Assembly (NCBI GenBank): GCA_003342895.1
Contig: PTFA01000031.1
Coordinates: forward strand, 4,754,678-4,818,677
Direction: 5' to 3'
DNA from: Casuarius casuarius
Taxonomy: Eukaryota; Chordata; Aves; Casuariiformes; Casuariidae
Length of the DNA: 64,000 nucleotides
Part shown: positions 10,441 through 22,341 of the stretch, one piece after another
Numbering within the stretch: the stretch's first letter is position 1
Layout of the letters: each line of letters starts with the position of its first letter
Notes under the pieces: generated by a model
The model's database searches: none
What the model was told of the DNA's origin: nothing
Seen by the model: the letters and a program-made list of their open reading frames with translations, nothing else
Position numbers and translations under genes: made by a program

Positions 10441-13400
10441 AACAATGAATAGGGGGTTCTTAGGACTGCCAGTGGTTGCTCACTGGAGCAAAGTACCATC
10501 TCTTGTTATCCTCAGCTACAGAGTACATGCCTTTCTGTAAGATACGATTGAGCCAAACACAAGCTATTGAGCTCCACACCATGGATCAAGGCGACTGTGT
10601 TGCACACGATATTGCACTAGTTAAACTCAAAACCTTTTTAGGCCTTTAAATCTGTTAGTTCAGAGCACCACAGTATTTTGTAGGCACAGGTGTACTGGGG
10701 GTAGCAGAAAGAGACCTCATCTTAACACAAGCTCTGAAGAGTAAGAAAAACTCAAACGATTAGTAATTCAGGTTTATGAAGAATACAACTAGGCAGGTTA
10801 GCTTGATTTGGGGAGGGTAGAAGAAGGGGTAGGTTTATAGCAATAATAAAAAAAAATAATGACTAAAAGCTGAACTATAGCCCAAGCTATCATAAATTTG
10901 GACACCCATCTCCTGTTACAAAATCAGTCACTAGAATAAAAAAAAAAACGGTTGGAAGATACTGTATGTTATAGATCTGGATTTTGGTCAAGCACTTCAT
11001 GGTGAGTAAAATTTTCAAAATCACTTTTAGAGGACCCAATACTATTTTCAGTTCTGATTTAGATGCTGACTTCAAGAACTGAAAAGTGACGTTACCTGAA
11101 TATCTGGTCTAAAAGCTACATAAAAAGAGGGTAACAAAACTTTCAGGGCAGTGTGGTAAGGATGAATTCCTGCTCTTCTAGTCATCTGTGCCACAAGAAC
11201 ACTTGTAAATAAAGAGGGTGCAAATACATAAAATGTGTGAAATATTAAAGCTTGAGAAAAGTTACTGAACACAATATATAGCTTATAACAAGGAGCAGTG
11301 GGGTAGAACTGAGAAAGGACAAATGCAGGAGCCATCTCATGCAGAACTCATTATAACACTTTGTATCTATACCAGCCAAAAGGATGTGTTCAAGGGCTTT
11401 CAGCAAAAGCATTTTACAGGTGCTAAATGATGACCTTTTCGTGAAGTGGTTGGTACGTCTAGGGAACCTTAGCACATTTCTTCTTTCTGTATTTCATGCG
11501 AGAGAGCTCTGACACTTTCAGTCACCTTGTCCGAAGTGTGACATTCAATGGTAACAGCAGCAAAGTCATGTGGGAAAATAAATGCAAAGTAGCTGTATAG
11601 TTTTCTTTAAAGCCTATATTAAACCTAACTAAATTAGGCTTATAATATTTCTCTTAGCATTTTAAATAATGAAAGCTGTAATAATATAGTCATCATATAA
11701 AAGATTAAGAAGCCTAATCATGGGGAAATTATCTTCTTTGCAATCAGTGTTCTTAATGAACCTATTAATCTGAACTAACCTTTCACAGGACCAACTTCCA
11801 GTCTCCTAAGCAGCAAATACTCAGAAAACAAACCTCCTACCAAAGTAATAAAAACTCTCATCTTTCTGTTCTCAAGAAGTTTGTGATTTCCTTTTGCCCT
11901 AAAGCATTGGTTTATGCTTTTTTCTTTGGTTAACATTTTTATCCAGTCTAGCAATCTTTCCTCAGGCAAAACTTCCAATGAAACCAGTGTGATTTTGTCC
12001 AAGCAAATTCTGAATAAAACTACAGAAGGAACAAACAGTTCTGCCACAAACTTTTACAGAGAAACTCTTTTCAAAATAGGGTCTTACTGGAGTGTATAGG
12101 CAAATAGAGCAAACAAGATCATGGACTGATCTTGTTTGGCAGTTTGGGGGATTTGGTCTACTTCTAGACTTTTTTCTCCCATTCTATCAACTTTGTCTCT
12201 TAAAACATTAATACAATAAAAAGCATAGCTCTCCTTGCATTCTTTAGATGAAATACCATTTGGGGCAGCATGGCTTTGTTGGTGCAGTACTCAACACAAT
12301 TGTCCCCAGGCAAAGACTAATGGCTTTAAACTTAGTTACAATTAAAAAAAATCACCCCATAATTTTGGAACATAAATTTTAATTAATGACAGTGGAAGTA
12401 TGCTAATACCGAAGGACAGATAGTGAGAAGGAGCAGTCTATGTTAGCTGAAAGGACTTGTGACAGTAGGGAGGTCTTTGCTACTACAGTGGCATAAACAG
12501 AAAGGGATTCTGTTTCCTTCCTATGCCTCTGGAAGGTCTAGCTTGGTCTGAATTTTATTAGCTGGCGTAACAGATACAGGAATAGCAATAACTTGCCGTT
12601 GACAGAGATAACAATTATTTTTTATTGATCAGATAAGAAGGCAATAAAAACGTCCTTGTGATGTGTTAATCTGTTTAACTGAAATGCCTCAAGTTTAGGC
12701 TCTCAGGAAGAAAGACTGAAGTTGGGCTCTTTTGATACCAAAGATTTTTGACAAAATAATTGTGAGCTCAGGGCTATACAAACACCTGGCCATGATGATG
12801 CTCTTAATATGGATGTGATACAAATGTAAATGAATTGCTGTTTAACCACTAGAATAAGATATCCCGAATGTATTATGCGGCATGGCCCTTATGTACTTTG
12901 AATCAAGCTGTAAATTAGATGGTTTGGTTTATAAAAGGTCACACAAAGGTAATATTTTTTAGCAGTCTTACAAATTATTACTCTTAACATGTCTTGGCCT
13001 ACTAGGCCAAAGAATTTGAAAGAATGGAATAGTGTTACAAATTCTGTGCAAGATTTTTGGTGTATTTAAGAAAATTTTAAAAAATATCAACTCTACTTCT
13101 TAAGTCCTGTTGAGCTAAATCTGTGGTTTTCTTTAACAAATGAATGTGACTGGTTAGATGCCCAGTGTCCCACCTAGCACAAATAAGTGTTGTGTTAAAA
13201 GGGCCCCATCCAATCTCAGTCCAACCTGCCATAGAGCATATATAACCTCTTCAAAACCACAGTGGGGCACCTAGTTTGGAAAAGCATTAACATGCAGGCT
13301 TCATATGAAAGACACATAAAAGTTCCAGTTGACATCAAAGAGGAAAGCTTAAAATAAATCATATGGCCAAGGCAATCATGTAACATGGTGCTTGTCTGAG

Positions 13401-14170
13401 TATAGGTCTTTTTAGAGCCTATGCTTGTAACAATCACAAATTAGGATAACTGGAGTACATCAAACCCACCCTCTTTTCCCTATACTACTTTCCCAAAGAA
13501 TTTCCAAGTCAAGTTTGGCACCTTGGTCCTTGTCTTCCAGGAGCTAAAAACATGGGAATCAAATAGCTAGTGCAAACCTCCAAAATGAGGAGCTTTCTCA
13601 CAATAACCCTCCTTTGACAAACTGAATTTTTCTACAGTGGTGATTTCCAAATTGTCACCAAAGCCAGACTGAATAGTCCATAGCTGCTTCATGGAACCAT
13701 ATCAAGCCTTTAAAACTGTAATGATAAGCCTAGTAATGAGGGTGAACAGCAGCCTTCAGAAAATTTAGAGGATTGAGAGTGGTCTATGGGCTCAAGAAGC
13801 CTGAGAGTCACAGTTGAGCAATAAAAATAAACCTCTGTATATGGAATGTGGATCTGTCTCAGGTCCAGACTAAGACCGTGGAAAGTGTTCTCCAAGAAAC
13901 AGAGGACTGCCACAAATCAATCACCTTCCACTCCATAAGCAAAGTGCACGTCTTTGCTCTTGCTTTCTCTGACCTAAGTACACAGCATCACATTTAATCA
14001 TAAACAGAAAAAGCTTTGCCTAAAGTAAATCTGGCCCCAAAACTCTACTTGAACAAGGCACTTCAGCACATAACTCTTCTTACTGAAGGAAAAGGATGTG
14101 GCAATAATCGTAGGACAGATATTAGTTCTCCATCTCAGTGTCACTGCTAGAGCAACAGTCATAAAAACAT

Positions 14171-14203
14171 GCATATATACGTGTGTGTATATATATATAT
14201 GTA
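14171..14203. repeat. TA/TG dinucleotide repeat
   Basis: The stretch contains GTGTGTGTA followed by (TA)6 and related alternating pyrimidine-purine sequence. It lies about 70 bp beyond the donor of the linker exon, inside the intron. Confidence 0.85.
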
Positions 14204-14272
14204 AATAGAAGGGTTTTAATAGTTTGTCTCTTGCTCTCTGGGCTTAAAACCTCCACATCAACACTGACTTAC

Positions 14273-14348
14273 CTGATAGTGAAAAACTGATCAGTCTCCG
14301 ACTTCCTTGTCCCTGGATTGAATCTTCATTGGTGATGCTTTTAAAAAT
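14273..14348 (-). CDS. HECW1: HECW1 internal coding exon: linker between HECW domain and C2
   Basis: This 76-bp exon holds 25 codons plus one base. It starts IFKSITNEDSIQGQGS and ends RRLISFSLS; the final G pairs with AT of the next exon to make Asp. It bridges the HECW domain and C2, and its second half leads directly into the first C2 strand. The first half is the less conserved part of this region between HECW paralogues. The donor is strong (TATCAG|GTAAGT). The acceptor is a tandem NAGNAG site (TTCCAGCAG): splicing at the first AG would move the high end to 14351 and insert one Gln codon before the Ile. I chose the inner AG because the Pro-Ile junction matches my recollection of HECW1; both choices keep the frame. 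A long pyrimidine-rich stretch precedes the acceptor. Confidence 0.9.
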
Positions 14349-14829
14349 CTGCTGGAAGAAGAATAATGCTGAGAGAGAGGAGTCTCCAATATCTCTTGAA
14401 CAGACAAACTGCTTAGTAACTCTTTTTTACAGTGTAATCAAATAAGAATCAACCAGATGACTATTAACCAAGACAATGTTTTTATCCAGGTAATGATTTA
14501 GGCCACTAGTAGCCTAAGTGAGCCCTTTCTGAAAGATTTTCTTTAGGAAAACATAATGATAGAAAAATACTTCTGTAATTTTAAATACAGTAGCTCCTCA
14601 CCCAAACAGGAACTATTTATTAAACAAGGGATGAAAGTAGCACATAAGGATGGGGATGTGGCTCTCACCTCTAATAGTAACTTCTGCATTTGTAAACTGT
14701 TATTACTAGAGTAGAAAATCTTGTTCCAGGAAATTTACTGCATGCATGTGCGAAACACAGCACTAAGAGCTTACTAATAGCCTGTGCAAACAGCAAGTGC
14801 GAATTATGATAACAACAAATACTGAGGGT

Positions 14830-15300
14830 GAATCTGAAAAGAGTATCAATAGACGACCTTTTGTACTCGCTCACAAGATAGGGGTCAGGTCCACTCTGTG
14901 GGTTTTAATACTAGACTCTGGTTCAACGAGTTTATTGATGGGCTGCTGCGTGTGCAAATTAGGACATAGACTACTTGCTGTCCGAGATCAGAACCTGGCA
15001 GCAAAAGTGCCCCTGCTCCAGGCAAGGCATCAGGAGGAACCAGCATCAGCTGAGGGATAGCGTTGTTAGCTGCAGTTTCCTTGCACACAGCAGAGGAGAC
15101 GCAGTCATGAGTCGGGCTACAGTTCGGCAGGGAGGTGGTGCTATCAGTTACTACCTCCCACTGACTTGGGAGCCAGACTAAGTGTTGTTCTGCTCCTGGG
15201 AAACCACAGCTCCTCACTAGTCTTGCTGCTCGGCTTTCAGACAAAAAAGAAAAAAAGAGCACTTAGGCAGCGAAGTTCCACTTTCTGCCAGGAAACCATA
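14830..15300 (-). other. CpG-richer block, possible old solo LTR
   Basis: This 470-bp block has about ten CpGs, more than the surrounding intron, and is relatively free of stops on both strands. On the minus strand an AATAAA lies at 14931-14936, followed by CTCGTTGAACCAGAG, a layout like the R/U5 part of an avian retroviral LTR. I see no TATA box, clear TG...CA ends or target-site duplication. An intronic regulatory element is an equally open reading. Confidence 0.25.
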
Positions 15301-16176
15301 ACTAAAGTCACACTCAGCTGTGACTCATTCCTCAGTATACTAAATATTGTGTACTAAAGCTTAACTTGGAAAACTGGCTCTTCTTTGCCCCAGAGGGTTC
15401 AAAACCTGGAGAAGGGGGCACTGTAGCACAGTTAGAAAGATCTAAAAACAAGCACAGTTAAGAGGTTAGGACACAAGTGACGCCTGGAGGGAAAAAAAAG
15501 GTGGATTTGGGTGCCATTTAAAAAAATGAGCTCTTTTGGACTTGACTTTTCATCACAATCAGTTTGTTTCTTACAAACTATTTAAATGGGACAAGGACTA
15601 CTGAATAGAGTCGGACCAAGAACAAATTTCAGCAGAAACACCCCCTTAGATCACAGCTAATTAATTGCAATTACAGTTTTGGACTTCTCAGCTAACCAGA
15701 TTTCAATCTATTTAATAAAGCCATCATTGATTTCTGAAAAAAGTTTAAATCAGAATATTATATGTGACTAAGAGATTTGTAATGTATTTGGTGAACGTTA
15801 TGATAAGAATACAGTTACCTTTATCAGACGAAGCTGTAATCTCACCAAGAAACAATTACAAATTTCCTTGTCAAAACGTATTTTTCACACTACTACACTA
15901 ACTGGCATTATCCTTTAATACTTACCACTCATAGTCTTCCCACGATTTTGTCCAGGACAATGACTGGGCCAACTGATCTTATATGCACATATGGCAAAAC
16001 ATGAACTTTTTTCGCAGCCCTTAAACATTTTTCCAGGGTTCCTAGTTCTGACACAAATCAGTATTAACAGTTTAACATTTGATGTTTTGAACAGACTGGG
16101 GTGCAACTGATGGGTCCTGCAAACGTCAACATGTCCAAAACTTAAAAATAAGTTGCTATTAAATGTCCCTTCTTGG

Positions 16177-16642
16177 GCTGCATCTACACTGGTGAAATTG
16201 TACCAGCACAGTTATACTACTGTATTACACCGGCAAAGCACTCCCAGCATGGCTGAAGCTGCACTGGTAAAGCTTGGCATAATACAAGGAGAGTAATAAA
16301 ATGTCCAACCCCATGAGTGGAGCAAGCTGTACTGAGGGGAAAAAATGAATTAGATTTGCTCCTAGAAGACGTAGCTATTCTGTGGAGCAGGTACACTCCA
16401 CACTGTCCCTTTTAGTGCTCACCCCTCAGTCAAGCAAGACAGAGGACCTTTGGGAGTGCTTCCCCAATTTCCATTTGCCCCATGCTTTCCCATGGAAATC
16501 AAGGCACAGGGAGGTGGGGGTGGAATGAAAAGTGAGGGTATGCCCTAGCTCTCACCCCTACAAGAAGGTGGGATGAGGCTAGTGTGCACATCTGTAGCTA
16601 GGGGCTAGGAAGTGCTTCTGGTTTTCGCTGTATAGACACAGC
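16177..16642. mobile_element. Non-autonomous DNA-transposon-like element with imperfect inverted ends
   Basis: The left end reads GCTGCATCTACACTGGTGAA and the reverse complement of the right end reads GCTGTGTCTATACAGCGAAA, an imperfect terminal inverted repeat of about 20 bases enclosing 466 bp. It has no open frame of note. Ends of the type TCTACACT are common in miniature DNA transposons of turtles, crocodilians and birds. I found no clear target-site duplication, so the superfamily is not assigned. Confidence 0.5.
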
Positions 16643-19549
16643 TTCCATGAATTACTTCAGAGTCAGTTCTTAAACGACTTATCCCAATTTTCCTTATTCC
16701 AAGGACTAGTATCAGCAACTTTCCTAGTTGTAGCAGACATTGTGCAGCCCCTTTGGTCCCTAAAACTGGCTATTTGCTCCTTGCTCTTCACTGCAGGCTC
16801 TCCTTGAACCACTGGCTTCCCACTCTGTGCTATGACTTTTCTTCAGCTTCCTCCCCTGAGCAGGCTCTGGTGCTCTCTAAGCCCAGGAGATATCTCCCTT
16901 TTCTCTAGTGGTTCCAACTCACTGGCTTGTCTTTAAAGAACATAACACAACTGTGAACAAGAAGCAACAACAACTACAGCAAATACTGCCAATCTCAACT
17001 CCAAATAATTAAAAAAAAATGCCAGGGATTCCTACCCATAGAAATCAAGTTACTACAAATCCCTCTATAACATTGACTCTGAGTGAGAATAAAATAGGGC
17101 TGATTATCACCTATAAACATCATGCTTTCTGTTGTTTTCTAATTTTAAAAAAAATCCACACGGAAAAAATATCAGATCTTTTTCAACTGTGGTCTATTTC
17201 AATATACCATGGCATATGAGATATGCAAGAAACATACAGTATTTCCTGTCATCTAGCTCATATTATTCCAAAAGCAACAGGTTACTTTTGAAGGATTCTT
17301 AAGGATTTTTTCAAAGGTCAAAAAAGGTCAAACGTTATCATAAAAACAAACCAAGCCTTATAAGCATCTCCTGATAAGAGGAATTCTACAGCCAGAATAC
17401 TCCCACGGATATTGGTGTGATGAGTCAAGTACACAGCTGCTTGCAGCAGCCGACTCTTGCTTTATCAGCAGTGTCTGAAGTTGCAATATGAAAGTAAGAC
17501 TAAAAAAGAGCACTGCTGTGTAACTGAGTTATATACTCTTTAGTTTATTCCAGTACAGCTTTCTGAGACACAATGCTAGTCATTTTGATAATGTTTAGCA
17601 TTTAACCTTAGTAATTTTAAACACACAAGAACACTCTTTCGAAATGTGTCCAATTCTACCAGAGTCTGGGCAGCCAACAAAAGGAAAGCACGCCAGTAAA
17701 GTGGTGGAGATGGAGGCACAACTCAACGGAATAGATAGGTCATTAAAGACTTCAGCATACGAACATCAGGTGACAGTTACCTCCCTGTGCTCTCCTTCCC
17801 ACCCCCACTTCCCCAAACCAAGATCCTAGTCGGAACACTTCCTAAATGCCTCGTAACTCTCCTGAATGCCTATACAGGTCTACCACCCCAAACCTGTATG
17901 TGTTTTCCTCTAGCATTTCAGCTAAAAACTCGCATGTCCCTCAGCTCCGATTCTTGACTCTGTCTCTCTTACCACACACAGGTTCCCCCTTCGCACCTGA
18001 AATACAGGTCCCAGAAGTGCTTCAGACATTGCAGAGCAGAGGGTGTGCCAGAGCGGGTTCAAGAACAGTAGCACATCCTCTCTCAAAGGAAGAAATTATT
18101 ACGTATAGTAACACACTGGCAAGGATATTATGAAGATTGGGAGAGTAATTTTACTTTAATATTGATGTTTCAAGAAGTCAAAAAGAATGGTGGGGAGGGA
18201 GGAAAGATAAAGCAATAAGCTGAGCACGCAAGGGTTCTCTCCTCATTTTTTTGACAAGACAAGGTCATTTTGTTTGCACTTCTGTCTAGCTGAAGGTAAG
18301 GTTTTCAGGATTAAGCCAAACCGCTCGGGAACTTAAAAGCAATGAGAAAAGTCTTCCAGTGTAAGTCCAATCTTCTAGGTTAAAAAGAAAAAAACTATTT
18401 GCTTCTGTTCAGATTTACCATTTTCTAATGTAACAGCCATATTCTATACAGTAGTGAGGAAGAGGCTAAAAGCATTCTGTATGGTATAGGGTAAAGCTGA
18501 GTACATGCTCACTATTTATGTCTAACAACTGCTCTGACAAGGATTTAGAAAGTTTTGAAGCCTGAGATGAAAAAGTGCATGGGTCATAGTCTTCCTTCTT
18601 GTCATTCACAGTAAAAGAAATCCAGACTGATTCTGTGACAACAATGCAATTATAGCTGCAGTTTTGTCACTGTAATTTGAATTTGGTCATAGGGAGGTAA
18701 AAAGACCTATCTTCTCAACTGTCAGTTAAAACACAGCCAGCTGACAGAAAAATAACATTCATCTCATCGCTTGGTATTTTAGACTGATGTCTTTGGATGA
18801 AAATGATGAAATGTAATTTGCCCTCTACAACTTCAGTGCTCTTTATACCTTTGAAATGAGAGCTCAGTCTAAATTAGTTTACTAATTTTTTAAGCAAGAG
18901 GGTCTTGAGCTGCAAATTCAAGTCTACCTGAATCTCTCAGAGGACTACAGGTTTCCTGAACTAGATTCAAACCTTCTTTCACTTTCCTTGCTTAATCAGG
19001 ACTGTCACTGCCATGATAGGAACGTGTGTGCTCAAGTGGTTAAAGGAAGTATCAGTGCTTACTCTAAAATAGTCTCCAGTATACACACACCCTGAACACC
19101 CTTTTTCTGGTCTAGTATAGAGTTTCCCAACTTCTGAAGCACACACAAATAGCAATCTCCAGAGCACCTCATGGCAACCTGCAAAATCTGCATAGGTACT
19201 TGAGGCCAGATGCAAGTCTCTCAGGACTTGCTGAATTCTGGGAAAGGTCCATGTTTGGTATTGTTCATTTTGTCAGTAGAGAGGAAAAATAGAAGACAGA
19301 AGAGGATGACAGAAAGCTAAAAATAATAGTTTTCTCCTAGCATCCCTTTTCCTTGTGAGTAGTTCCTGCAAATGCTAGAATGAGGTTGTGTGACCCTGAA
19401 CGAGAAAGAATGTAGGCTACACATTTGCAAACAGAGCCCTTGAGACTCCCTCTCTGCCATGGTTAGTGTTATGAAAAAAAAAAAACTTGAGAAATCGCAG
19501 AGTATTATGTCCATCAGCTCTTACTGAGACAAAACTTCATGTGCATCAG

Positions 19550-19581
19550 CAGGAATTTGTCTAAGCAGGAATTTGTCTAAG
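19550..19581. repeat. Perfect 16-bp tandem duplication
   Basis: The unit CAGGAATTTGTCTAAG occurs twice in a row without mismatch, followed by a partial third start (CAAGAG). It is a small intronic slippage product. Confidence 0.92.
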
Positions 19582-22320
19582 CAAGAGCTAAGAAACCCCA
19601 CATATCTCCTCAAATACCTTTTGCTTCCCTGGTCCATTCAGATACATAGAGGAGTAACAGGGACAAGATTCCTCCTCCTGAAACTGAATTGGCCTCCATG
19701 GCCCACTGCAGGTGTCCCTATTTGGCCTCCTTGTACCTCTAGGTTGTGATAAGATAAATGCTTTGGGACACAAGGACAGCAGGAACCCAGGCCTGGGAGA
19801 GGCTGTAACCACGTTTGCCTGGTGCTGCACGAGGTAACTCTGCTGCCCAAAAGGCAGATTAATTGTAACAGTACCAAGTATCCACTAAGGGAAAACCTTG
19901 CCACGTGCAGCCCACATGCTGGTAAAGCAGGGTCTGCGCAAGTTTTTAAGATCCTTTTAGTATGTTTGTGTATTGTGCAGCCCAACCTAACTATTTTAAA
20001 AGTCCTGCTGATATGAAACAGGATTAATATGTTTTTATTGCATGCTTCTACCATATCTAGACATGCAGAGCTGGCAAATACAAGGACATACTCCTTTATC
20101 CACACACACACAAAGAAAAACATAGTTATGCTTTAGTCTTATCATTATGTAACATACATTCCTCTCTAAAAGGGCGTTTTTAGCCACTGTGACTACACAG
20201 ACAAAGGGATTAAAATGAAGCAAATTCTCTTCTCCAGTAAGTACAAGAAACCTCTGGTTTAAGAAATTTTACTCTTCGCAGATAGCCAGATTCTGCTTCA
20301 AATTACTTCAGTAGCTTCTGCTGTAAAACTTGATAACGTTTAATGATCATAATTAATGTGGATTATCTCACATAACCCAGTATTTCTTGCATTTAAAACA
20401 CAGTACACAGCAGTGACATTAGACACTAGCTGTTTGTACATGATGACTTTTCCTATGGTAAACATTCTGGAAGTGATCTAAATCTTAATCCTACACAGTT
20501 CCAGTTCTAAAGGGTGTTAATTAAAACCCAGAATATTTTACATTGACAGCACAGATTGTAACTGTAGTAATATTTCATGTAGATTAAACATCCAGATACT
20601 GTAAATTAGCACAGCTCAAGCCTAGACCTAGCCTATCTATTAACAAGATGAATCTTTTATTAACTCTTTTAACTAAAAGCAGTTCTTTGTATGAAAGTTG
20701 GAAGTCTGCAGTGAAAAAAAGCTAAGAATACAAAAGTAAAGCAGCAAAGTATTTTTTGTTTGTATATGGCAGCTTTAAGGATGAAAGCAGTAGACAAGAT
20801 AAAAATAATCTTTGCAAAAAGGGAAGCCTGTGGCCTGTTTTGGTTCAAGTCACAAGTGAAAAATGGCCTCTACTCAGTCTTAGATCGTGCACCAGCAAAA
20901 GAAAAACGCAATAGTGCCAGATGTATCAGAGCTAAAGATAAGCTATTGCAAAGCTGGGAGGAAAGGCAGGCTGTCCAGTAACTGCCTACACTATGCTTGG
21001 TTCAGGCTCCAGTTCTCTGTTCTCTGCTTTTCAAGAGGGCTTAACTTGGCTGCAGATTTAAAATAAAATAAACAAGGTTAATGGCCTGAATGCAATAGTC
21101 AGGAGCAAAAGAGGAAGCCAAGGCTTCGTCCTCTGCCTGCTTTCTGTTTGCATCTTTCAATTTGCCTGAGAGGTAAGACAGGTCCAAAACTCCCCAGGTT
21201 AACAGGCACAGCAGAGTGACACAGAGGCATAGTACCAGTTTCTGCTCTGCACTGCTTTGCTGATGTCCATTTAAATCAGCTTTCAGCTCTTGTTTTAACA
21301 GAACAATATACGCGACACAAGCGCCAAGAAGAGTTCCTCAAAAATTTTTTCTCCTCTAACCTAGTTTTGCTGTCTTTTATTGTTGGCGTCTTGATTTCAC
21401 TGAACTCTTAATATTAAGACAATCCTTTGAGCAAGTAGAAGACAGCTACACAGCCGTTCCACAGCTCAGCAGTGAAGGACCCTTCTACAGTAAAAGAAGG
21501 TAAGACGTCGTCCCAAGTTCATACTTCACATTATATCAGACTCTTCAGAGAGGAAATTCCCCTCAGTGGATTTCCTGAAAATGGATAAATACTCCCATTT
21601 CTCCCAGGGCTGACTTTAAAAAGGAATAGTTTTAGGAAAAACCCTGACTAAATAAATATGGGCTTAAAAAGTGCTTCCTTTCTCCCCATCACTTGACTTC
21701 CTCTGTATCTCGGACTGCAGAGCACACTGGGACGCAAGGAGTGAATCGTGAAAAGAGCAAACGGAGAGCTGAGCTCCATGACTCGGTCACTGATAGAATT
21801 ATGGCTATAATCCCAGGCACCACTTTGAAAATCTAGCCCTAATTAGCGGCAGTGCTTCAGCTACCACCCTCACTCTGTTAACAGAATTAATCCAGCTCTT
21901 GAATGCAATATATTCCACTTATCCTGTTAGCTAGTTAAGCCACTGTACTGGCACTGCAATATTTTTCTATCAGGTGATTCCAAATAGCATGCAGCCAATT
22001 TCCGTATGAGCAGAGTCTAATTCCCTGCTGGGTTCTCTGCAGCCAGCCTGGATCCCTGAAGGACTGCGACCACACACACACAGTTTTCCTCGTGTGTTGT
22101 GGTCAGTCCTATTCTAGCCTTGTAATACTAGGCTTTGTGAATGCCATTTCCTAATCAAGGGGAGAATTTACCTTTTGCAGGCATGTGGCAATAGCCCCAT
22201 ATCCAGAGAGGCTGCTCTTGCTGCATCATTTAGCAATGCTTATTGATGTCTTAATTTTTTTCAAGGAGACAGAAGCTTTTAGTTCCCAAAGCTTCTCTCC
22301 TACAAACCCTTAAAAAAGCT

Positions 22321-22341
22321 AGCAAGCAAGCAAGCAAGCAA
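22321..22341. repeat. Tetranucleotide repeat (AGCA)5
   Basis: Five uninterrupted AGCA units are followed by one A and a T run. It is a typical microsatellite that may vary in length. Confidence 0.95.

Larger units (their letters stand above)
4763..14272 (-). other. HECW1: HECW1 intron of 9.5 kb with a cluster of fossil retroelements
   Basis: This intron lies between the linker exon and the C2 exon, with canonical GTAAGT and TTTCAG ends. From 4763 to about 7650 I see ordinary AT-rich sequence with a TA-rich stretch (6727-6796) and an A14 run (7146-7159). From about 7655 to 9560 lies a decayed Ty3/gypsy pol on the minus strand, and from about 9970 to 10440 two plus-strand LINE pieces. From 10500 to 14170 I can assign nothing with confidence. 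A TA/TG dinucleotide stretch lies at 14171-14203. Confidence 0.8.

Noticed and set aside
19638..20123. 161-codon open frame on the minus strand
   Set aside because: No domain, signal peptide or splice context; composition is that of translated intron sequence, and it overlaps a CA microsatellite and other open frames.
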